Below, one piece after another: positions 29,201-37,458 of a stretch of 64,000 bases of DNA. A model generated the notes under the pieces. That model did no database searches, was not told where the DNA came from, and was given only the letters and a program-made list of their open reading frames with translations. Made by a program: the position numbers and the translations under genes. Positions within the stretch are counted from its first letter, which is position 1. Each line of letters begins with the position of its first letter. The stretch comes from Tubulanus polymorphus (Eukaryota > Nemertea > Palaeonemertea > Tubulaniformes > Tubulanidae). Where the stretch lies: NCBI RefSeq assembly GCF_964204645.1, contig NC_134028.1, positions 25,022,153 through 25,086,152 of the forward strand. The letters run 5' to 3'.

Positions 29201-31119
29201 ACATTAGCAAAGGTCCACCAGGTGTCACTAGTGTACGGTCAGAATATCGATTATTGTGCCAATCGAGGATTCCATACATGGCAATCGAGTGTCCACCCGG
29301 TTCGACAGTACGTAATTACTTTTGACACGATATGAGCCTGAGAATTCAGTGTTCAGACTTAATTGCAAAAAGGCTCATTTTGACAAAGACTGGCGCCATC
29401 TGGTGTGATAGCTGGTGTCGCGGGTCCCCGTTCTAGGAAGCCGATCCTACAGTTGAGAATTATGGGTTAAGACAAAGTTTACATTTTCTGTATTAACCTA
29501 GGCCGGTATCATAATCGAAACCTGACGACATAAACTAGCTCAGTCTTAGCAAAATTGTATGTATTTGTCAATAAGGTTCTGGCTCACTATCCAGTTAATT
29601 AGCGCAACTGCTCTGTCGTATATACTCGATGAGAATCGGTACTGATTAATTAGGGTTTTCTGAATTTCATCGAAAACCCTCTTGAAATTCTGTTGATTAT
29701 TATTACTATTTATTTTCCGCCGATTTCGTCAAATGAAATTCATCTTCATTCAGATTCGGCAACTGACAGCTTCGAAACGAAATGTATAAATTGATACTGT
29801 AATAACGGTCTCTCTGAACCAACAGATTGCCTGAATGTACTTTCCATCCTATTTGAAACTTAAAATTACTTATTAGGTTACTGTAAAAAAAGAATTGAAT
29901 TAAATTGTTAGACAACAAGCACCGGCGAAATAACAGTTTGTGACGTCATTTAGTAAGTAAATAAAGGAGGGCTCCGAGAATTTCCAAATCACGGGACTAC
30001 TGGGGTTAGACCATTCAACCAAAATGAGGATTGCTCCGATAATATCCAAATCATCTCATTTTATTTTTCCATCGAATACCCGGTAATTAATTTTTCCTTT
30101 CGATCACATGCATCCAGAAAACCCGTTATCGCTGCTTTGCAGCTATATTTAACTTTGATCTCGATTTTCATTCTTCCATTGCAAAAAACTGGGGATTAAA
30201 GTTCATATAATTTGAAAAACTATCGACAAATTTCAAGTTTCCACCGTTGACATGGTATCGTACACTAGTGACTCCTGGCAGATTCTGGAGGAATATTGCT
30301 TGCCGCAGTAAGTACCCGATTCTATATATCAGCGCATAAAGACATTCTGCTATATCAAAATATTCCTTAGATATTACAGTCATTCAATACATGTACAAGT
30401 TAATCGTTATTGAGTTGTTTTTTTAATGGCCGGTGACAATACCTTGTATGACCGGTTTTACTCAGAACGGCTGAATTAAGAGTTTACGCCTTCACATACA
30501 TATTAGTATAAAGGCCGTTTTATATAGAACTCCAGAATGAATGATTCATTTTCCATTTTGTTTCTATTTTTCGATCGTAAATTGCCAGTTCAACTTAACG
30601 ATTATGGAAGGAAAATGATCACCAATTTCGACTTTATCTTTCATATTGCTATACTCAAAATAACCCTGATGCAGTGGGATGGGTGAGTGGGTGATAATGA
30701 AATTCAATATAAACACGTAGGTGAATAGGAAGTTCTGTCTACGAAATAATGAATGAATGAATGAATGAAGTTTATTTAGACACAAAAGGCCAGTACAGAG
30801 GTCAAGAGAATACAAATATATTCAAGGATTCATCCCAAGCCAAACAAGGCTGTACTCAGAGAGGGGATGAACCCTGAAAACTAATGAAAATGACAATAGA
30901 TTATGATATATACATATAATAGTTCTGATAAATCAGATCCTTACAATATTGATGGTAATGATAATGATAAGAATACTAATAAAGTTAATGATGAAAATGA
31001 TAATAAATGATGGCATTTTTTACCGATTGACTTAGGTATCTATAAGGCCCTACCTGTAAATTGCACAGTACGGCTTCACAAAATAAACATGACAGCCAGA
31101 GAAAATGTTTCGTTTCCAT
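1732..31119 (-). CDS. Giant SVEP1/polydom-like mosaic type I membrane receptor, 56 coding exons
   Basis: One multi-exon gene read from 31119 down to the stop at 1732-1734. I traced 56 exons with GT-AG borders. Every junction keeps phase (most are phase 1), and the exon sum is about 9.6 kb, about 3,200 residues. Approximate residues: signal peptide 1-20, C-type lectin 23-176, LDLa 177-212, CUB-apple-CUB-apple 213-614, sushi x4 to 859, EGF-CA x2 to 966, sushi x4 to 1226, HYR x2 to 1385, sushi to 1452, unrecognised domain to 1619, GCC2/GCC3 x3 to 1771, EGF string to 2314, pentraxin/LamG to 2531, HYR to 2610, sushi to 2681, second unrecognised domain to 2793, furin site near 2800, GCC2/GCC3 to 2948, Ser/Thr stalk to 3035, EGF to 3074, transmembrane 3083-3108, tail to 3202. 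The HYR-HYR-sushi-GCC2x3-EGF-pentraxin core matches the order known for SVEP1/polydom. There is no von Willebrand A domain, and unlike secreted SVEP1 this protein has a membrane anchor. Likely a cell-surface adhesion or recognition protein. Confidence 0.9.
2688..3925 (-). other. Giant gene exons 51-54: GCC2/GCC3 modules, Ser/Thr stalk, membrane-proximal EGF
   Basis: Exons 3925-3764 and 3547-3383 carry GCC2/GCC3 repeats ([22 protein letters not shown]). Exon 3220-2960 encodes 86 residues almost all Thr, Ser, Pro and Ala, a mucin-like stalk written as imperfect trinucleotide repeats. Exon 2804-2688 encodes one EGF (CLNGGKC...[14 protein letters not shown]). The order is typical of a rigid membrane-proximal stem. 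Confidence 0.85.
4180..6306 (-). other. Giant gene exons 45-50: HYR, sushi, domain X2 and furin site
   Basis: HYR3 is split over 6306-6166 and 5812-5717 (ending [18 protein letters not shown]). A sushi-like module follows in 5467-5255. Domain X2 lies in 5178-4932, 4512-4425 and 4318-4180. Exon 50 encodes [13 protein letters not shown], a strong polybasic furin-type site, then [13 protein letters not shown], the start of the next GCC2/GCC3 block. Cleavage here would leave the large N-terminal ectodomain released or held by non-covalent or disulfide contact. This is predicted, not shown. Confidence 0.8.
6611..7861 (-). other. Giant gene exons 42-44: pentraxin/laminin-G-like domain
   Basis: Exons 7861-7696, 7365-7144 and 6873-6611 build about 217 residues with the pentraxin pattern: DICFYGPD start, [37 protein letters not shown], then [12 protein letters not shown]. 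The acceptor at 7366 was chosen because it alone restores frame; an AG at 7448 would give a stop. The end of the last exon carries an EGF-like tail, [10 protein letters not shown]. Confidence 0.85.
7977..12882 (-). other. Giant gene exons 31-41: EGF-like string
   Basis: Exons: 12882-12790, 12529-12410, 11926-11797, 11236-11100, 10959-10741, 10224-9997, 9507-9374, 9002-8800, 8630-8506, 8432-8334, 8117-7977. Roughly a dozen EGF modules with motifs such as [37 protein letters not shown] and [12 protein letters not shown]. Several EGFs are split across exons, with phase 0 and phase 2 junctions breaking the phase-1 rule, so part of the string is older than simple module shuffling. A palindromic repeat lies in the intron around 9121-9185. 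Confidence 0.9.
9121..9185. repeat. Short dispersed element, CCTGATGATGGC...GAAACG type
   Basis: Contains aacgtttcgcctatattcta and its partner catcatcaggg. Related phrases occur at about 24055-24105 and 24665-24775 in other introns of the same gene, so this is a decayed dispersed repeat. Confidence 0.4.
12993..14171 (-). other. Giant gene exons 28-30: three GCC2/GCC3 (ephrin-receptor-like) modules
   Basis: Exons 14171-14016, 13900-13760 and 13151-12993. The signature CPAGTY...[11 protein letters not shown]...[10 protein letters not shown] is typical of the cysteine-rich modules placed before the EGF string in SVEP1-type proteins. The donor of exon 29 is the weaker GTTAGT. An unrelated repeat sits in the 13759-13152 intron near 13418-13470, with a diverged copy at 15672-15724. 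Confidence 0.85.
14497..17272 (-). other. Giant gene exons 23-27: two HYR domains, sushi, unrecognised domain X1
   Basis: HYR1 is exon 17272-17036 ([14 protein letters not shown]...[17 protein letters not shown]). HYR2 is exon 16696-16457 (TIKCP...[16 protein letters not shown]). A sushi module follows in 16095-15895. Exons 15190-14976 and 14782-14497 then encode about 167 residues I do not recognise, with three cysteines near the C-terminus, two in the middle and many N-glycosylation sequons. An equivalent domain appears between sushi and GCC2/GCC3 later in the protein, so X1 and X2 may be homologous and belong to the SVEP1 core. Confidence 0.8.
18885..18945 (-). repeat. Fragment of the about 300-bp dispersed repeat family R1
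   Basis: Contains caatcgaggatttgccaggt followed by gtcgcgctagtgtg, matching the terminal part of the longer copies at 33885-34172 and 45077-45362 in reverse orientation. Confidence 0.45.
19045..19156. repeat. Palindromic MITE-like element (GGACCCAGTTCCACAGTT termini)
   Basis: The two ends are near-perfect inverted copies (gggtccagttccacagtt and aactgtggaactgggtcc). The interior also repeats gagttaa motifs in both orientations. It lies inside an intron of the giant gene. A second, shorter copy with the same interior (tgaaaatgaactaatttta) occurs at about 27001-27068. Confidence 0.75.
20139..20569 (-). other. Giant gene exons 17-18: two calcium-binding EGF domains
   Basis: Exon 20569-20450 begins [18 protein letters not shown] and exon 20339-20139 begins [17 protein letters not shown]. 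The D-V/I-N-E-C start and a downstream consensus ([22 protein letters not shown]) mark cbEGF modules. The second exon carries extra residues after the fifth Cys ([13 protein letters not shown]), an unusual insertion for cbEGF. Confidence 0.9.
20805..22348 (-). other. Giant gene exons 13-16: four sushi (CCP) domains
   Basis: One exon per domain: 22348-22148, 21855-21682, 21308-21126, 20981-20805. Each shows the CCP pattern of four cysteines, a Gly-Tyr before the third strand ([29 protein letters not shown]) and a Trp shortly before the last Cys (GIWSF, QTWSISP, GNWSAAP, QTWTQIP). All exons are phase 1-1, the shuffling-competent class. Confidence 0.9.
22421..22575 (+). repeat. tRNA-derived SINE
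   Basis: A-box-like GTGGGTGAGTGG at the head, B box GGGTTCGAACCC about 40 bases later, then a tail containing ccggtgcaagacactggtcc that resembles the core of metazoan SINEs. Located in the intron between sushi 1 and the PAN exon of the giant gene. Confidence 0.65.
22743..25522 (-). other. Giant gene exons 7-12: CUB, apple-like, CUB, apple/PAN
   Basis: CUB1 comes from 25522-25410 ([20 protein letters not shown]) and 25194-24990 (ending KKGFKATW). An apple-like cysteine module follows in exon 24546-24301 ([11 protein letters not shown]...YCY). CUB2 comes from 23870-23707 and 23345 to either 23138 or 23129; two donors are possible and both keep phase. A PAN/apple domain follows in 23012-22743, with [17 protein letters not shown] as the core. 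Alternating CUB and PAN suggests repeated protein or glycan contact surfaces. The first apple-like call is weaker than the second. Confidence 0.8.
25570..25640 (-). repeat. Fragment of repeat family R1
   Basis: Reads ggattccactcgtggcaagc then gaggatccaccaggttcgct, the reverse of the end of the R1 copy at 33885-34172. Intronic. Confidence 0.5.
25820..25927 (-). other. Giant gene exon 6: LDL receptor class A repeat
   Basis: A single exon reads [19 protein letters not shown] then [10 protein letters not shown], the classic Ca-binding LDLa signature. The first of its six cysteines is supplied by the end of the preceding lectin exon (KACSSG). The junction is phase 1 on both sides. Confidence 0.9.
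27001..27068. repeat. Partial MITE related to 19045-19156
   Basis: Shares gactcagagttaac, the central tgaaaatgaactaatttt and the terminal gtggaactgggtcc. The left inverted end is lost. Intronic, between two lectin exons. Confidence 0.65.
27499..31053. other. Intron 1 of the giant gene
   Basis: AT-rich, with no coding exon that fits phase. It holds R1 repeat fragments around 29190-29330 (two adjacent, reverse orientation) and a repeat tail at 30749-30910. No other function seen. Confidence 0.6.
30749..30910 (-). repeat. Probable LINE/SINE 3' end with (TTCA)n tail
   Basis: A run of six GAAT units (+ strand) is followed by tttatttagacacaaaaggc and a GC-richer body. On the minus strand this is the layout of a CR1/L2-type 3' end followed by a short tandem tail. 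Confidence 0.45.
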
Positions 31120-32247
31120 TATTTAGATTAATCCGTTTAGATGCCTTAGTACTTCTCTCAGATTCTGTGCGTCATAATTCAACGTAGCGTCGCTGCCGAT
31201 GTGAGACAATTTTAGATTATTTACGAGAAAACAGTTTTATGAAATAGATTCATTCCACTGTTGTTGTTGTTGTTGTTGTTGTGGTTGCGGTTGTTGATAG
31301 TCCTCAGAATACCGTCGTAATTGGTTATCTTTCTACGAGTCGCGCGTCTTCGAACCGACGACTCCTTAATTATCGTCTAGTGTACGTGATAATGAATTTT
31401 AGAAAATGATAATGATAATCGAAATCCAGAATCAAAACACGAAAATAACACGAATTGACACCGCACAATAAACTAGTCCTGAACAGTCACAAGTCCACAA
31501 TACGGGCGTGTAGGGTGCGGTAGGTACGTAGGGTGGGGTGCCGCGTGCGCGTATGTTAAGAAATTCAGGTCACCAGTGAAAACCATTGGACGACTCATCG
31601 ATCACGGGCTGGCTACGCTTTATTGCACTGGTATAAATAAAGAATTCTCTCGATAGAGAAAAAACCTGTAGCTACACCGAATAGCACACGCATAATACGT
31701 TGAGCTTAAAACGTCGAATCAGGTTCATTTGCGAGGACAATGCATTTATTAATAAACCAGTATTCGTAGATATATTGCATACGTGTTTATATCTCGAGAT
31801 TGAAAGACGTATATAATATAAAGGCACCGTCGCTGAAGAGAGATGCTACATAGAGAGCAATGTCCTATCACCATAGACGACAAAGACGACATTTCCTAAC
31901 TTGGCGCTCGCAGTTATAGAGGATAGATGTAAACATTATTCCTTTTTGAGTTCTTTTCTTGTTAGTTTGGATGATGTTAGTAACGCAGATGTTGGTATCC
32001 TCATATTGACTTCGAAGGATTTGGACACCCTTGTCCCTACTCTGAGATATATAAGGGATTGTTCAGTTTTCTGAGGATTAAGCTTAGGAAATACTGCCCC
32101 CTTGTGTCATCGTCCGTAACGATATGTTTATTGCTCGTCCTTTTTATTGCCTATTTTGTGAATCTTCGGTATTTCAATTGTATATATTTGTTGCATATTT
32201 CCCAATTGTTTGTATCTGATGTTGTAATCATTAATGCTAAGGATCAA

Positions 32248-32330
32248 TGAATAATGATAATAATGATAATGATAATAATAGAAATAATGATAATAATAAC
32301 ATTTATTTTTATATCGCTCAATTATGAAAT
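32248..32330 (-). repeat. (AATAATG)n-rich tail, possible L2-type 3' end
   Basis: Imperfect ATA/ATG trinucleotide run leading into acatttatttttatatcgct, a phrase common at 3' ends of L2-like elements in invertebrates. Confidence 0.35.
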
Positions 32331-33884
32331 TAGATGAAAATATCCTCAACTGGAACTTAAGCATTTGTGGATTGATAAAACTGACGTTTTGGCTGTTGAC
32401 TAACCATCAGATGGATGATGTAAAACATTTCATTTATCTAAATCAATTCGAGTGCGTGCAGATATCTGGCTGTTGAGTTTATGGCGTGAAGTCGAATGTT
32501 ACAGAGGAAGCTTAAGTTCGCACTAAGCACGAATTGTTTAAATTCAACATGTCAGGTGGATATGGCTGAAATCGAAACCTTGATAAATGGTTATGCATAA
32601 GTTGAAAGTGTGAAACCAAACTAAAACTGTCAAGGGACCCATTTAAACGAACGACAACAACGATACGTGTTCAACTGAACGCGACAGACGATCTCATTTA
32701 GCAGTTATTTCTGACTTCTATATAACGTGAAATAAAAACATTTTCCTCGTAGATCCAAATCCAATTGCGAATATAGAAATATTATGTATAGCTAATATAT
32801 AATGGGAAGACCCAGAAAACGTTCGAATACGTTCGAAACGTTCAGAATATCTCAATATTGTTTTTCGTAGAAATGTTTCTTTTTTCTTATGACTTGAAAT
32901 GTTAAAGAACGTTGTTAGATCGTTTGTAGGTTTTCAATTAAAGCCGTTACACACACGTTTATAAAGGTATCATCAGTATTATATTATTTACCTTCTAATC
33001 AATCATCTTGAAGCACAAGTATGTCTGTTGGCCCCACTAAATGATATGTTTTTGAACTACAGTAATGACGTCGTTACTAGAATTAAGAGGCCAGGACTTT
33101 CAATGCATCTAAATACATCTACGTATTTTTCCAGAACTCGATGGTGACGGCTGCGCCTAGAATGTTCGAGTAAAATAGAAGAAAATTTTGCCCCATTTTC
33201 CTGAAATTTGTGTTTTCTTGATATTAGTTTTGCCTTATAGCGTTGACATATTCGACACTCTGAATATGTGTATCAAATATATTTTCAATCAAAGTACGTT
33301 TGACACCAAGATGTTAGGCGTAATACATATTAATACCAAGTCTGTCGTAGATGAGGACAATGGTTGGATGTTGATGACATCAGTTCGCGAAAAGGACAAT
33401 AATGATATTAACACGCGAACGCCTATTTAGAATACGGCTACACTTACCACGAATAGAATATATAAGCTGCGGGCCAGGACAAAAGCTAGAGCCTAGTTGG
33501 ATCCATTTCGTAGAGACTTATATTATCGCCTCATTGAAACGGTTCAACTACGGCCGCATCTTTACGACGATTGTATTCTATTTTTTACATAAATCATTTT
33601 AATTGATGGATATAAATTTTCGGCCGTCGAGAAAAATGATAAACGTAAATGATGAACACGGGATGAAATGGGATGCCGGCATACCATCTAGAGGCACAAC
33701 TCGCTTCTGCTTGATAAACTTTGCGAAGGCATTCAAAAATTAAACACTTTTGGCGTTTATATGTTAGTTTTCTTTTGAAAATAGTTTAACGCGAGTGTTT
33801 TTATGAGCAAAAATCTAACTTTTTACAACAGAATGACAAATTAGTCGAGGAATTATTTCGGTATTCACAAAAAATGTTTTAATT

Positions 33885-34172
33885 CCGCCGACAAGCACAG
33901 AGTCTTACGTTGTCGAAATGAGTTCATTGTCGATAAACCGTGAAACTCATTCTCTCCCGACACCATACATTATTACCGGGCCACCAAATATACGTTAATC
34001 TAATCTTCTCAATGTGATTTGTATAGTTTTCATGATTTATTCAAGAGAAAAGTTCATTCGATTTCAAATGAAATCTAGAAAATATTGAAAACGTTGAAGA
34101 CGGAGTAACTAATAGTGACACCCGGTGGATCCTCACTCGCCATGATGTGGAATCCTCGATTACCACGGTAGC
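33885..34172 (+). repeat. Dispersed repeat family R1, copy 1
   Basis: Aligns by eye along its whole length with 45077-45362: a shared start (ccgcca/ccgccg), cttgcgttgtc, catacattat, tggtatagt, ttattcaag and tagcgacacc blocks in the same order. It ends just before the GPCR stop. Confidence 0.65.
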
Positions 34173-34241
34173 GCTTCAGCTTCCAAGTTGGTCCATCATG
34201 TTTGGCTCATCCCTGGCGGGTGCGATACATTTTTTTTTCAA

Positions 34242-35297
34242 CTACCAATTATTCGAGGAAACAACGTTGTTCATAGGAAGCACGGCTATCGAATTATGGA
34301 AAGATTGTTTCTTACAACGCAACATCATCAAAGTGCACACACGGATAGATTTGTTGTTGATGATGTACAAGATCGGGTTGATCGCCGAATTCGCCAAGGT
34401 GAGTATAATAAGTGCGCGACGAAGATTATGCGGGGGTACTACTCGGTCGTAGCTGGTTTCTATTGCCAACAGAATCGACATCGGTGTCCAACAAACGATA
34501 AAAATTAACGTCGATATCGCTACCGATCGAGTAACCGATCGTTCTCGGGAATAGTGAATTTTGTTCAACGCGTTTTGCATATCGGGTTCGACTCGAGACG
34601 CCCGCTTGCGGACCACCGTGTACAGTTTGATATAGATTAGCACGATTAGTATTTCGACTGTTATAACGATGGTCGTCATGGTTCGCAAACTTCGCGGGCT
34701 CATACTTTGTAAATCGCACGTAGATGTGTCGCCGGTAAAGCTGGGTAGAGACAAGAATAAAGTACTGCCAATTATCGAGAAAACCAAGGAGAATACAGTG
34801 TGAAAAACAAGGCGTCTCCGGCGCTTATTCACGTTGCGAAATACGATAGGGTCCATGACCGCAATGATGCGATCGCAACCGAGTGTTAACATGTTCAACA
34901 TACTAAAAAAGCTCACCATTAAACCGATCCATTTCATCGTTTGACACAAATGATATCTCCCCGATTGCGGCAGAAGAAAGTGCTTGAATTCCATAGCCAC
35001 GACTACGCCGATCAAAACATCGGACAAAGCCCGACACACTACTAAACAGTTCGTATAAGTTCGCAGTCTTCGAAATTTCGATATGACTAAAATCAAAAGG
35101 ATATTCGCCCCGGAAATCACTACTGAAAATGTCAACAGGAACAGCGTCACGGCGATGATGACAACGTATCTTTTCGGCCGTTCCTCCTTGTCCGAGTAAT
35201 CCGATATAAACGACGAATTTGAAGAGAAAATGCAGGACGAATTTTGAGAAGTCACGACATCGGCGCCTGAATGATTTTGGCAGTTGGTCAAATTCAT
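34242..35297 (-). CDS. Class A (rhodopsin-like) orphan GPCR, intronless
   Basis: A 351-residue seven-helix receptor in one exon. The N-terminus has four N-glycosylation sequons and no signal peptide. Helices lie at roughly 44-73, 84-104, 121-143, 163-185, 206-229, 257-280 and 293-314. Class A hallmarks: Cys118 at the top of TM3 with Cys194 in loop 2 (probable disulfide), CDRIIAV for the DRY box at 141-147 (DRI variant), CWTP at 269-272 in TM6, and NSAINPILY at 303-311 in TM7. TM1 has GAN rather than GN and TM2 has ALSD rather than LAxxD. The cytoplasmic end is short, with a Cys-Lys-Lys stretch. It lacks the aspartate in TM3 expected of monoamine receptors, so the ligand is unassigned. The first ATG was used. 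Confidence 0.9.
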   Translation of the reverse strand: MNLTNCQNHSGADVVTSQNSSCIFSSNSSFISDYSDKEERPKRYVVIIAVTLFLLTFSVVISGANILLILVISKFRRLRTYTNCLVVCRALSDVLIGVVVAMEFKHFLLPQSGRYHLCQTMKWIGLMVSFFSMLNMLTLGCDRIIAVMDPIVFRNVNKRRRRLVFHTVFSLVFSIIGSTLFLSLPSFTGDTSTCDLQSMSPRSLRTMTTIVITVEILIVLIYIKLYTVVRKRASRVEPDMQNALNKIHYSRERSVTRSVAISTLIFIVCWTPMSILLAIETSYDRVVPPHNLRRALIILTLANSAINPILYIINNKSIRVCTLMMLRCKKQSFHNSIAVLPMNNVVSSNNW

Positions 35298-37458
35298 CGT
35301 GAATACTTGACGTCGTCTAATCTGCGATTAGTTGTTTCAAATGAGAACGGCTCGTTTGTCACGTCAATTTAGTCGCGCTGCGTTCGTTCGAACATCTCAG
35401 CTCTCAATGGGCAGTGCACAGGTGATACTTAGACGACAGCGGAGTTACCCCTCGTCACCGGGTGGCCTTGATTAATTACTGCTAATAGATAGAGGAAGAT
35501 AATATACCACCGAGAGATCGGATATTGTTTATTTAATGTAAAAAAATGACGGTGCAAAATTATTGCTTTGATTAAGTGTAAATGATTTGCCCGAATCTGT
35601 GAGTACCGCGTCTTATAAGTGGCTGAGCCACACTCGGGAATGTGGTTAACCATATCATACAATATTCAACGTGCATCCTGAAACCAGACGTCGAACGAAC
35701 CTCAGCGAATCTTTCAGATTCTGCTAACTAATTCATAGTGTACTAATCAGCAAATTGTTTCCCAAAGTTAGCTTAATGATCCGTTTTGTTTCGGTTACTT
35801 TATTGTGCGCATATATCTGCATATTTTTCTCTGTAATGATATCTAAGCACAAAAAGTAGCTAATAATCATCATTAGTTATTACGTCCTGGTAAATTGTAT
35901 TCATATGACTGGTTAACGATCGTTCTGCAGGGTGGACAATAATTGATAAATTTACGAGAAACGCCGCAGCTGGAACTAAGATGATTTTCATTTCGACCAT
36001 CCATTCATGAATACTAGATGATAATGTTATTTTGGCGTTGGATTTGTGTTTATTTTTCTAATTTACATCATCTTTTAATGAATATTTTGTTTATGGGATA
36101 ACATTTTTTTTGCCAATGACTTTTATCTAAAAAAAAATTCCAATAGAATGTGGCATCTTCATTCTTGACATTTCGACGTGTATGGCGAAAGATTTAAGTA
36201 ATAGTTTCTCATGTAATAAATCATTTTCGCCAACGTTGTTTTGATGTCTGCAGAGCTGGATATCTAATTTATTCATGAATATCTTTCTTCTCGACGTCCC
36301 CGGTTTTTTGTCGTCCTCATAAATCATCTTGAAGATCCATTTCGAAGTTTTAAGTGTATTGGTTTTGAACGCGGATGCTATATTCAATACGTCAGATGTA
36401 TGTGTAGGTTGGCCTTAAGTTTTACAACTTAATAGTTCAACTTTTTAATAACTATATGTAGCATGACTCTTTCGACAAATGTCCGTGTGTCTTATGGTGG
36501 CTGAATCGGGCCTAATCAAAAATAATTCATAATATGACATTCAATATCCATGTTAATCGCCGTATTGATATCAAACTTTCGCCCGAACGCGGCATCAAAA
36601 CAAACGTTTCGTTAACACCATAAGCGCTATGGTCACCTACGAAGACCCGAGCGCTTTTATGTCGGCGGATCTAACTAGAGTGATAGCTTTTGCCTCTGCG
36701 ACGTAATGTGATTTAAGCACTCCATCTGCAACCAACGTTGTAAGAGCATTACTGCCTACGTGAGTGACACTTATATCGATACCGTCACAAAAGGCAATAG
36801 TAATAGAAACGACCGTAGAACAACTGATTTTTTAAATGGTTTAGCATTCGTTAAAACCTCTATGGACACTATGCAGCAGCATTCTAAATTAACTTATTTG
36901 GAAAAGATATATCGCTTAGATAACTGTACAAAAATACTGGGATATTTCTACAGTTATCTAAGCGATATATCTTTTCCTCATATCGGAGTTTAACAATAAT
37001 TTGCTCGTCAAAACCGATAAGAAGCTTCGGCGTCGGCAAAAGCCAAGAAAGGAGAGAATTCCGTCATCTATTTCGAGAACATATTCTATAAAGATATTTC
37101 ATGAAACCTGATGTTTATTTTTTAACTAATACAATGAGTGGCATTTTTTTCGATCACATTTAGCAATTAATGAAATTGCTGAAATACATAAACTGGATCC
37201 GGTTCCGAAGTTCGAGAGAAGACACAAAAACTTAACTATTGAACTGGGTCCTGGTGAGTAAATGTCGGCGTTAGTTACGACGAGGCCGCAGTGGGACTAT
37301 CGTCATAAATACGCAACTGCCGTTCGCCATGTGCGCTTAAAAATGCAATAATAAGTAAACGTTCGCGAAGCTTCTCTTCTTCCAAAGTATACAAAAACAA
37401 AACGTCAGTACTGTTTCTCCTCTTATGGTATATCGTCGTTCATCAAACATTATGCATC
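35298..37458. other. Intergenic, GPCR upstream flank and prohormone 3' flank
   Basis: No coding signal seen. Contains the perfect 29-bp hairpin at 36900-36977 (separate entry). Confidence 0.5.
36900..36977. repeat. Perfect inverted repeat, 29-bp arms with 20-nt loop
   Basis: Arms 36900-36928 and 36949-36977 are exact reverse complements (start ggaaaagatatatcgcttag). The loop is caaaaatactgggatatttc. The total of 78 nt is the size of a microRNA precursor, but complete pairing is more typical of a recent foldback element or siRNA-type hairpin. The homology stops sharply at both outer ends. Confidence 0.85.

Larger units (their letters stand above)
26339..31119 (-). other. Giant gene exons 1-5: signal peptide, 25-nt microexon, C-type lectin domain
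   Basis: Exon 1 (31119-31054) encodes a 22-residue hydrophobic start, [19 protein letters not shown]. It joins in phase 0 to a 25-nt microexon (27498-27474), then to three lectin exons (27290-27209, 26877-26777, 26593-26339). The lectin shows the [12 protein letters not shown] opening, the [10 protein letters not shown] segment, NGAILAEV, a WDSGQPD loop and a closing VCQ. The QPD-like tripeptide could mark galactose-type binding, but the usual WND calcium motif is not obvious, so sugar binding is uncertain. Start chosen because it is the first ATG of a signal-peptide exon with matching phase. Intron 1 spans about 3.5 kb. Confidence 0.85.
31120..34241. other. Intergenic: promoter flank of giant gene and 3' flank of GPCR
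   Basis: Holds a (TGT)n microsatellite at about 31258-31283, an (ATG/ATA)n-rich tail at 32248-32330 ending aataacatttatttttatat, and the R1 repeat copy. It should contain the promoter of the giant gene just above 31119, but I see no convincing core motif. Confidence 0.5.

Noticed and set aside
30168-30815. Extra exons upstream of the lectin domain
   Set aside because: Open frames exist on the minus strand but none joins exon 1 and the microexon in phase, and parts overlap R1 repeat fragments; exon 1 to microexon already keeps frame.
31258-31283. (TGT)n run as a CRISPR or structured array
   Set aside because: Simple trinucleotide microsatellite in a eukaryotic promoter flank; no spacers.
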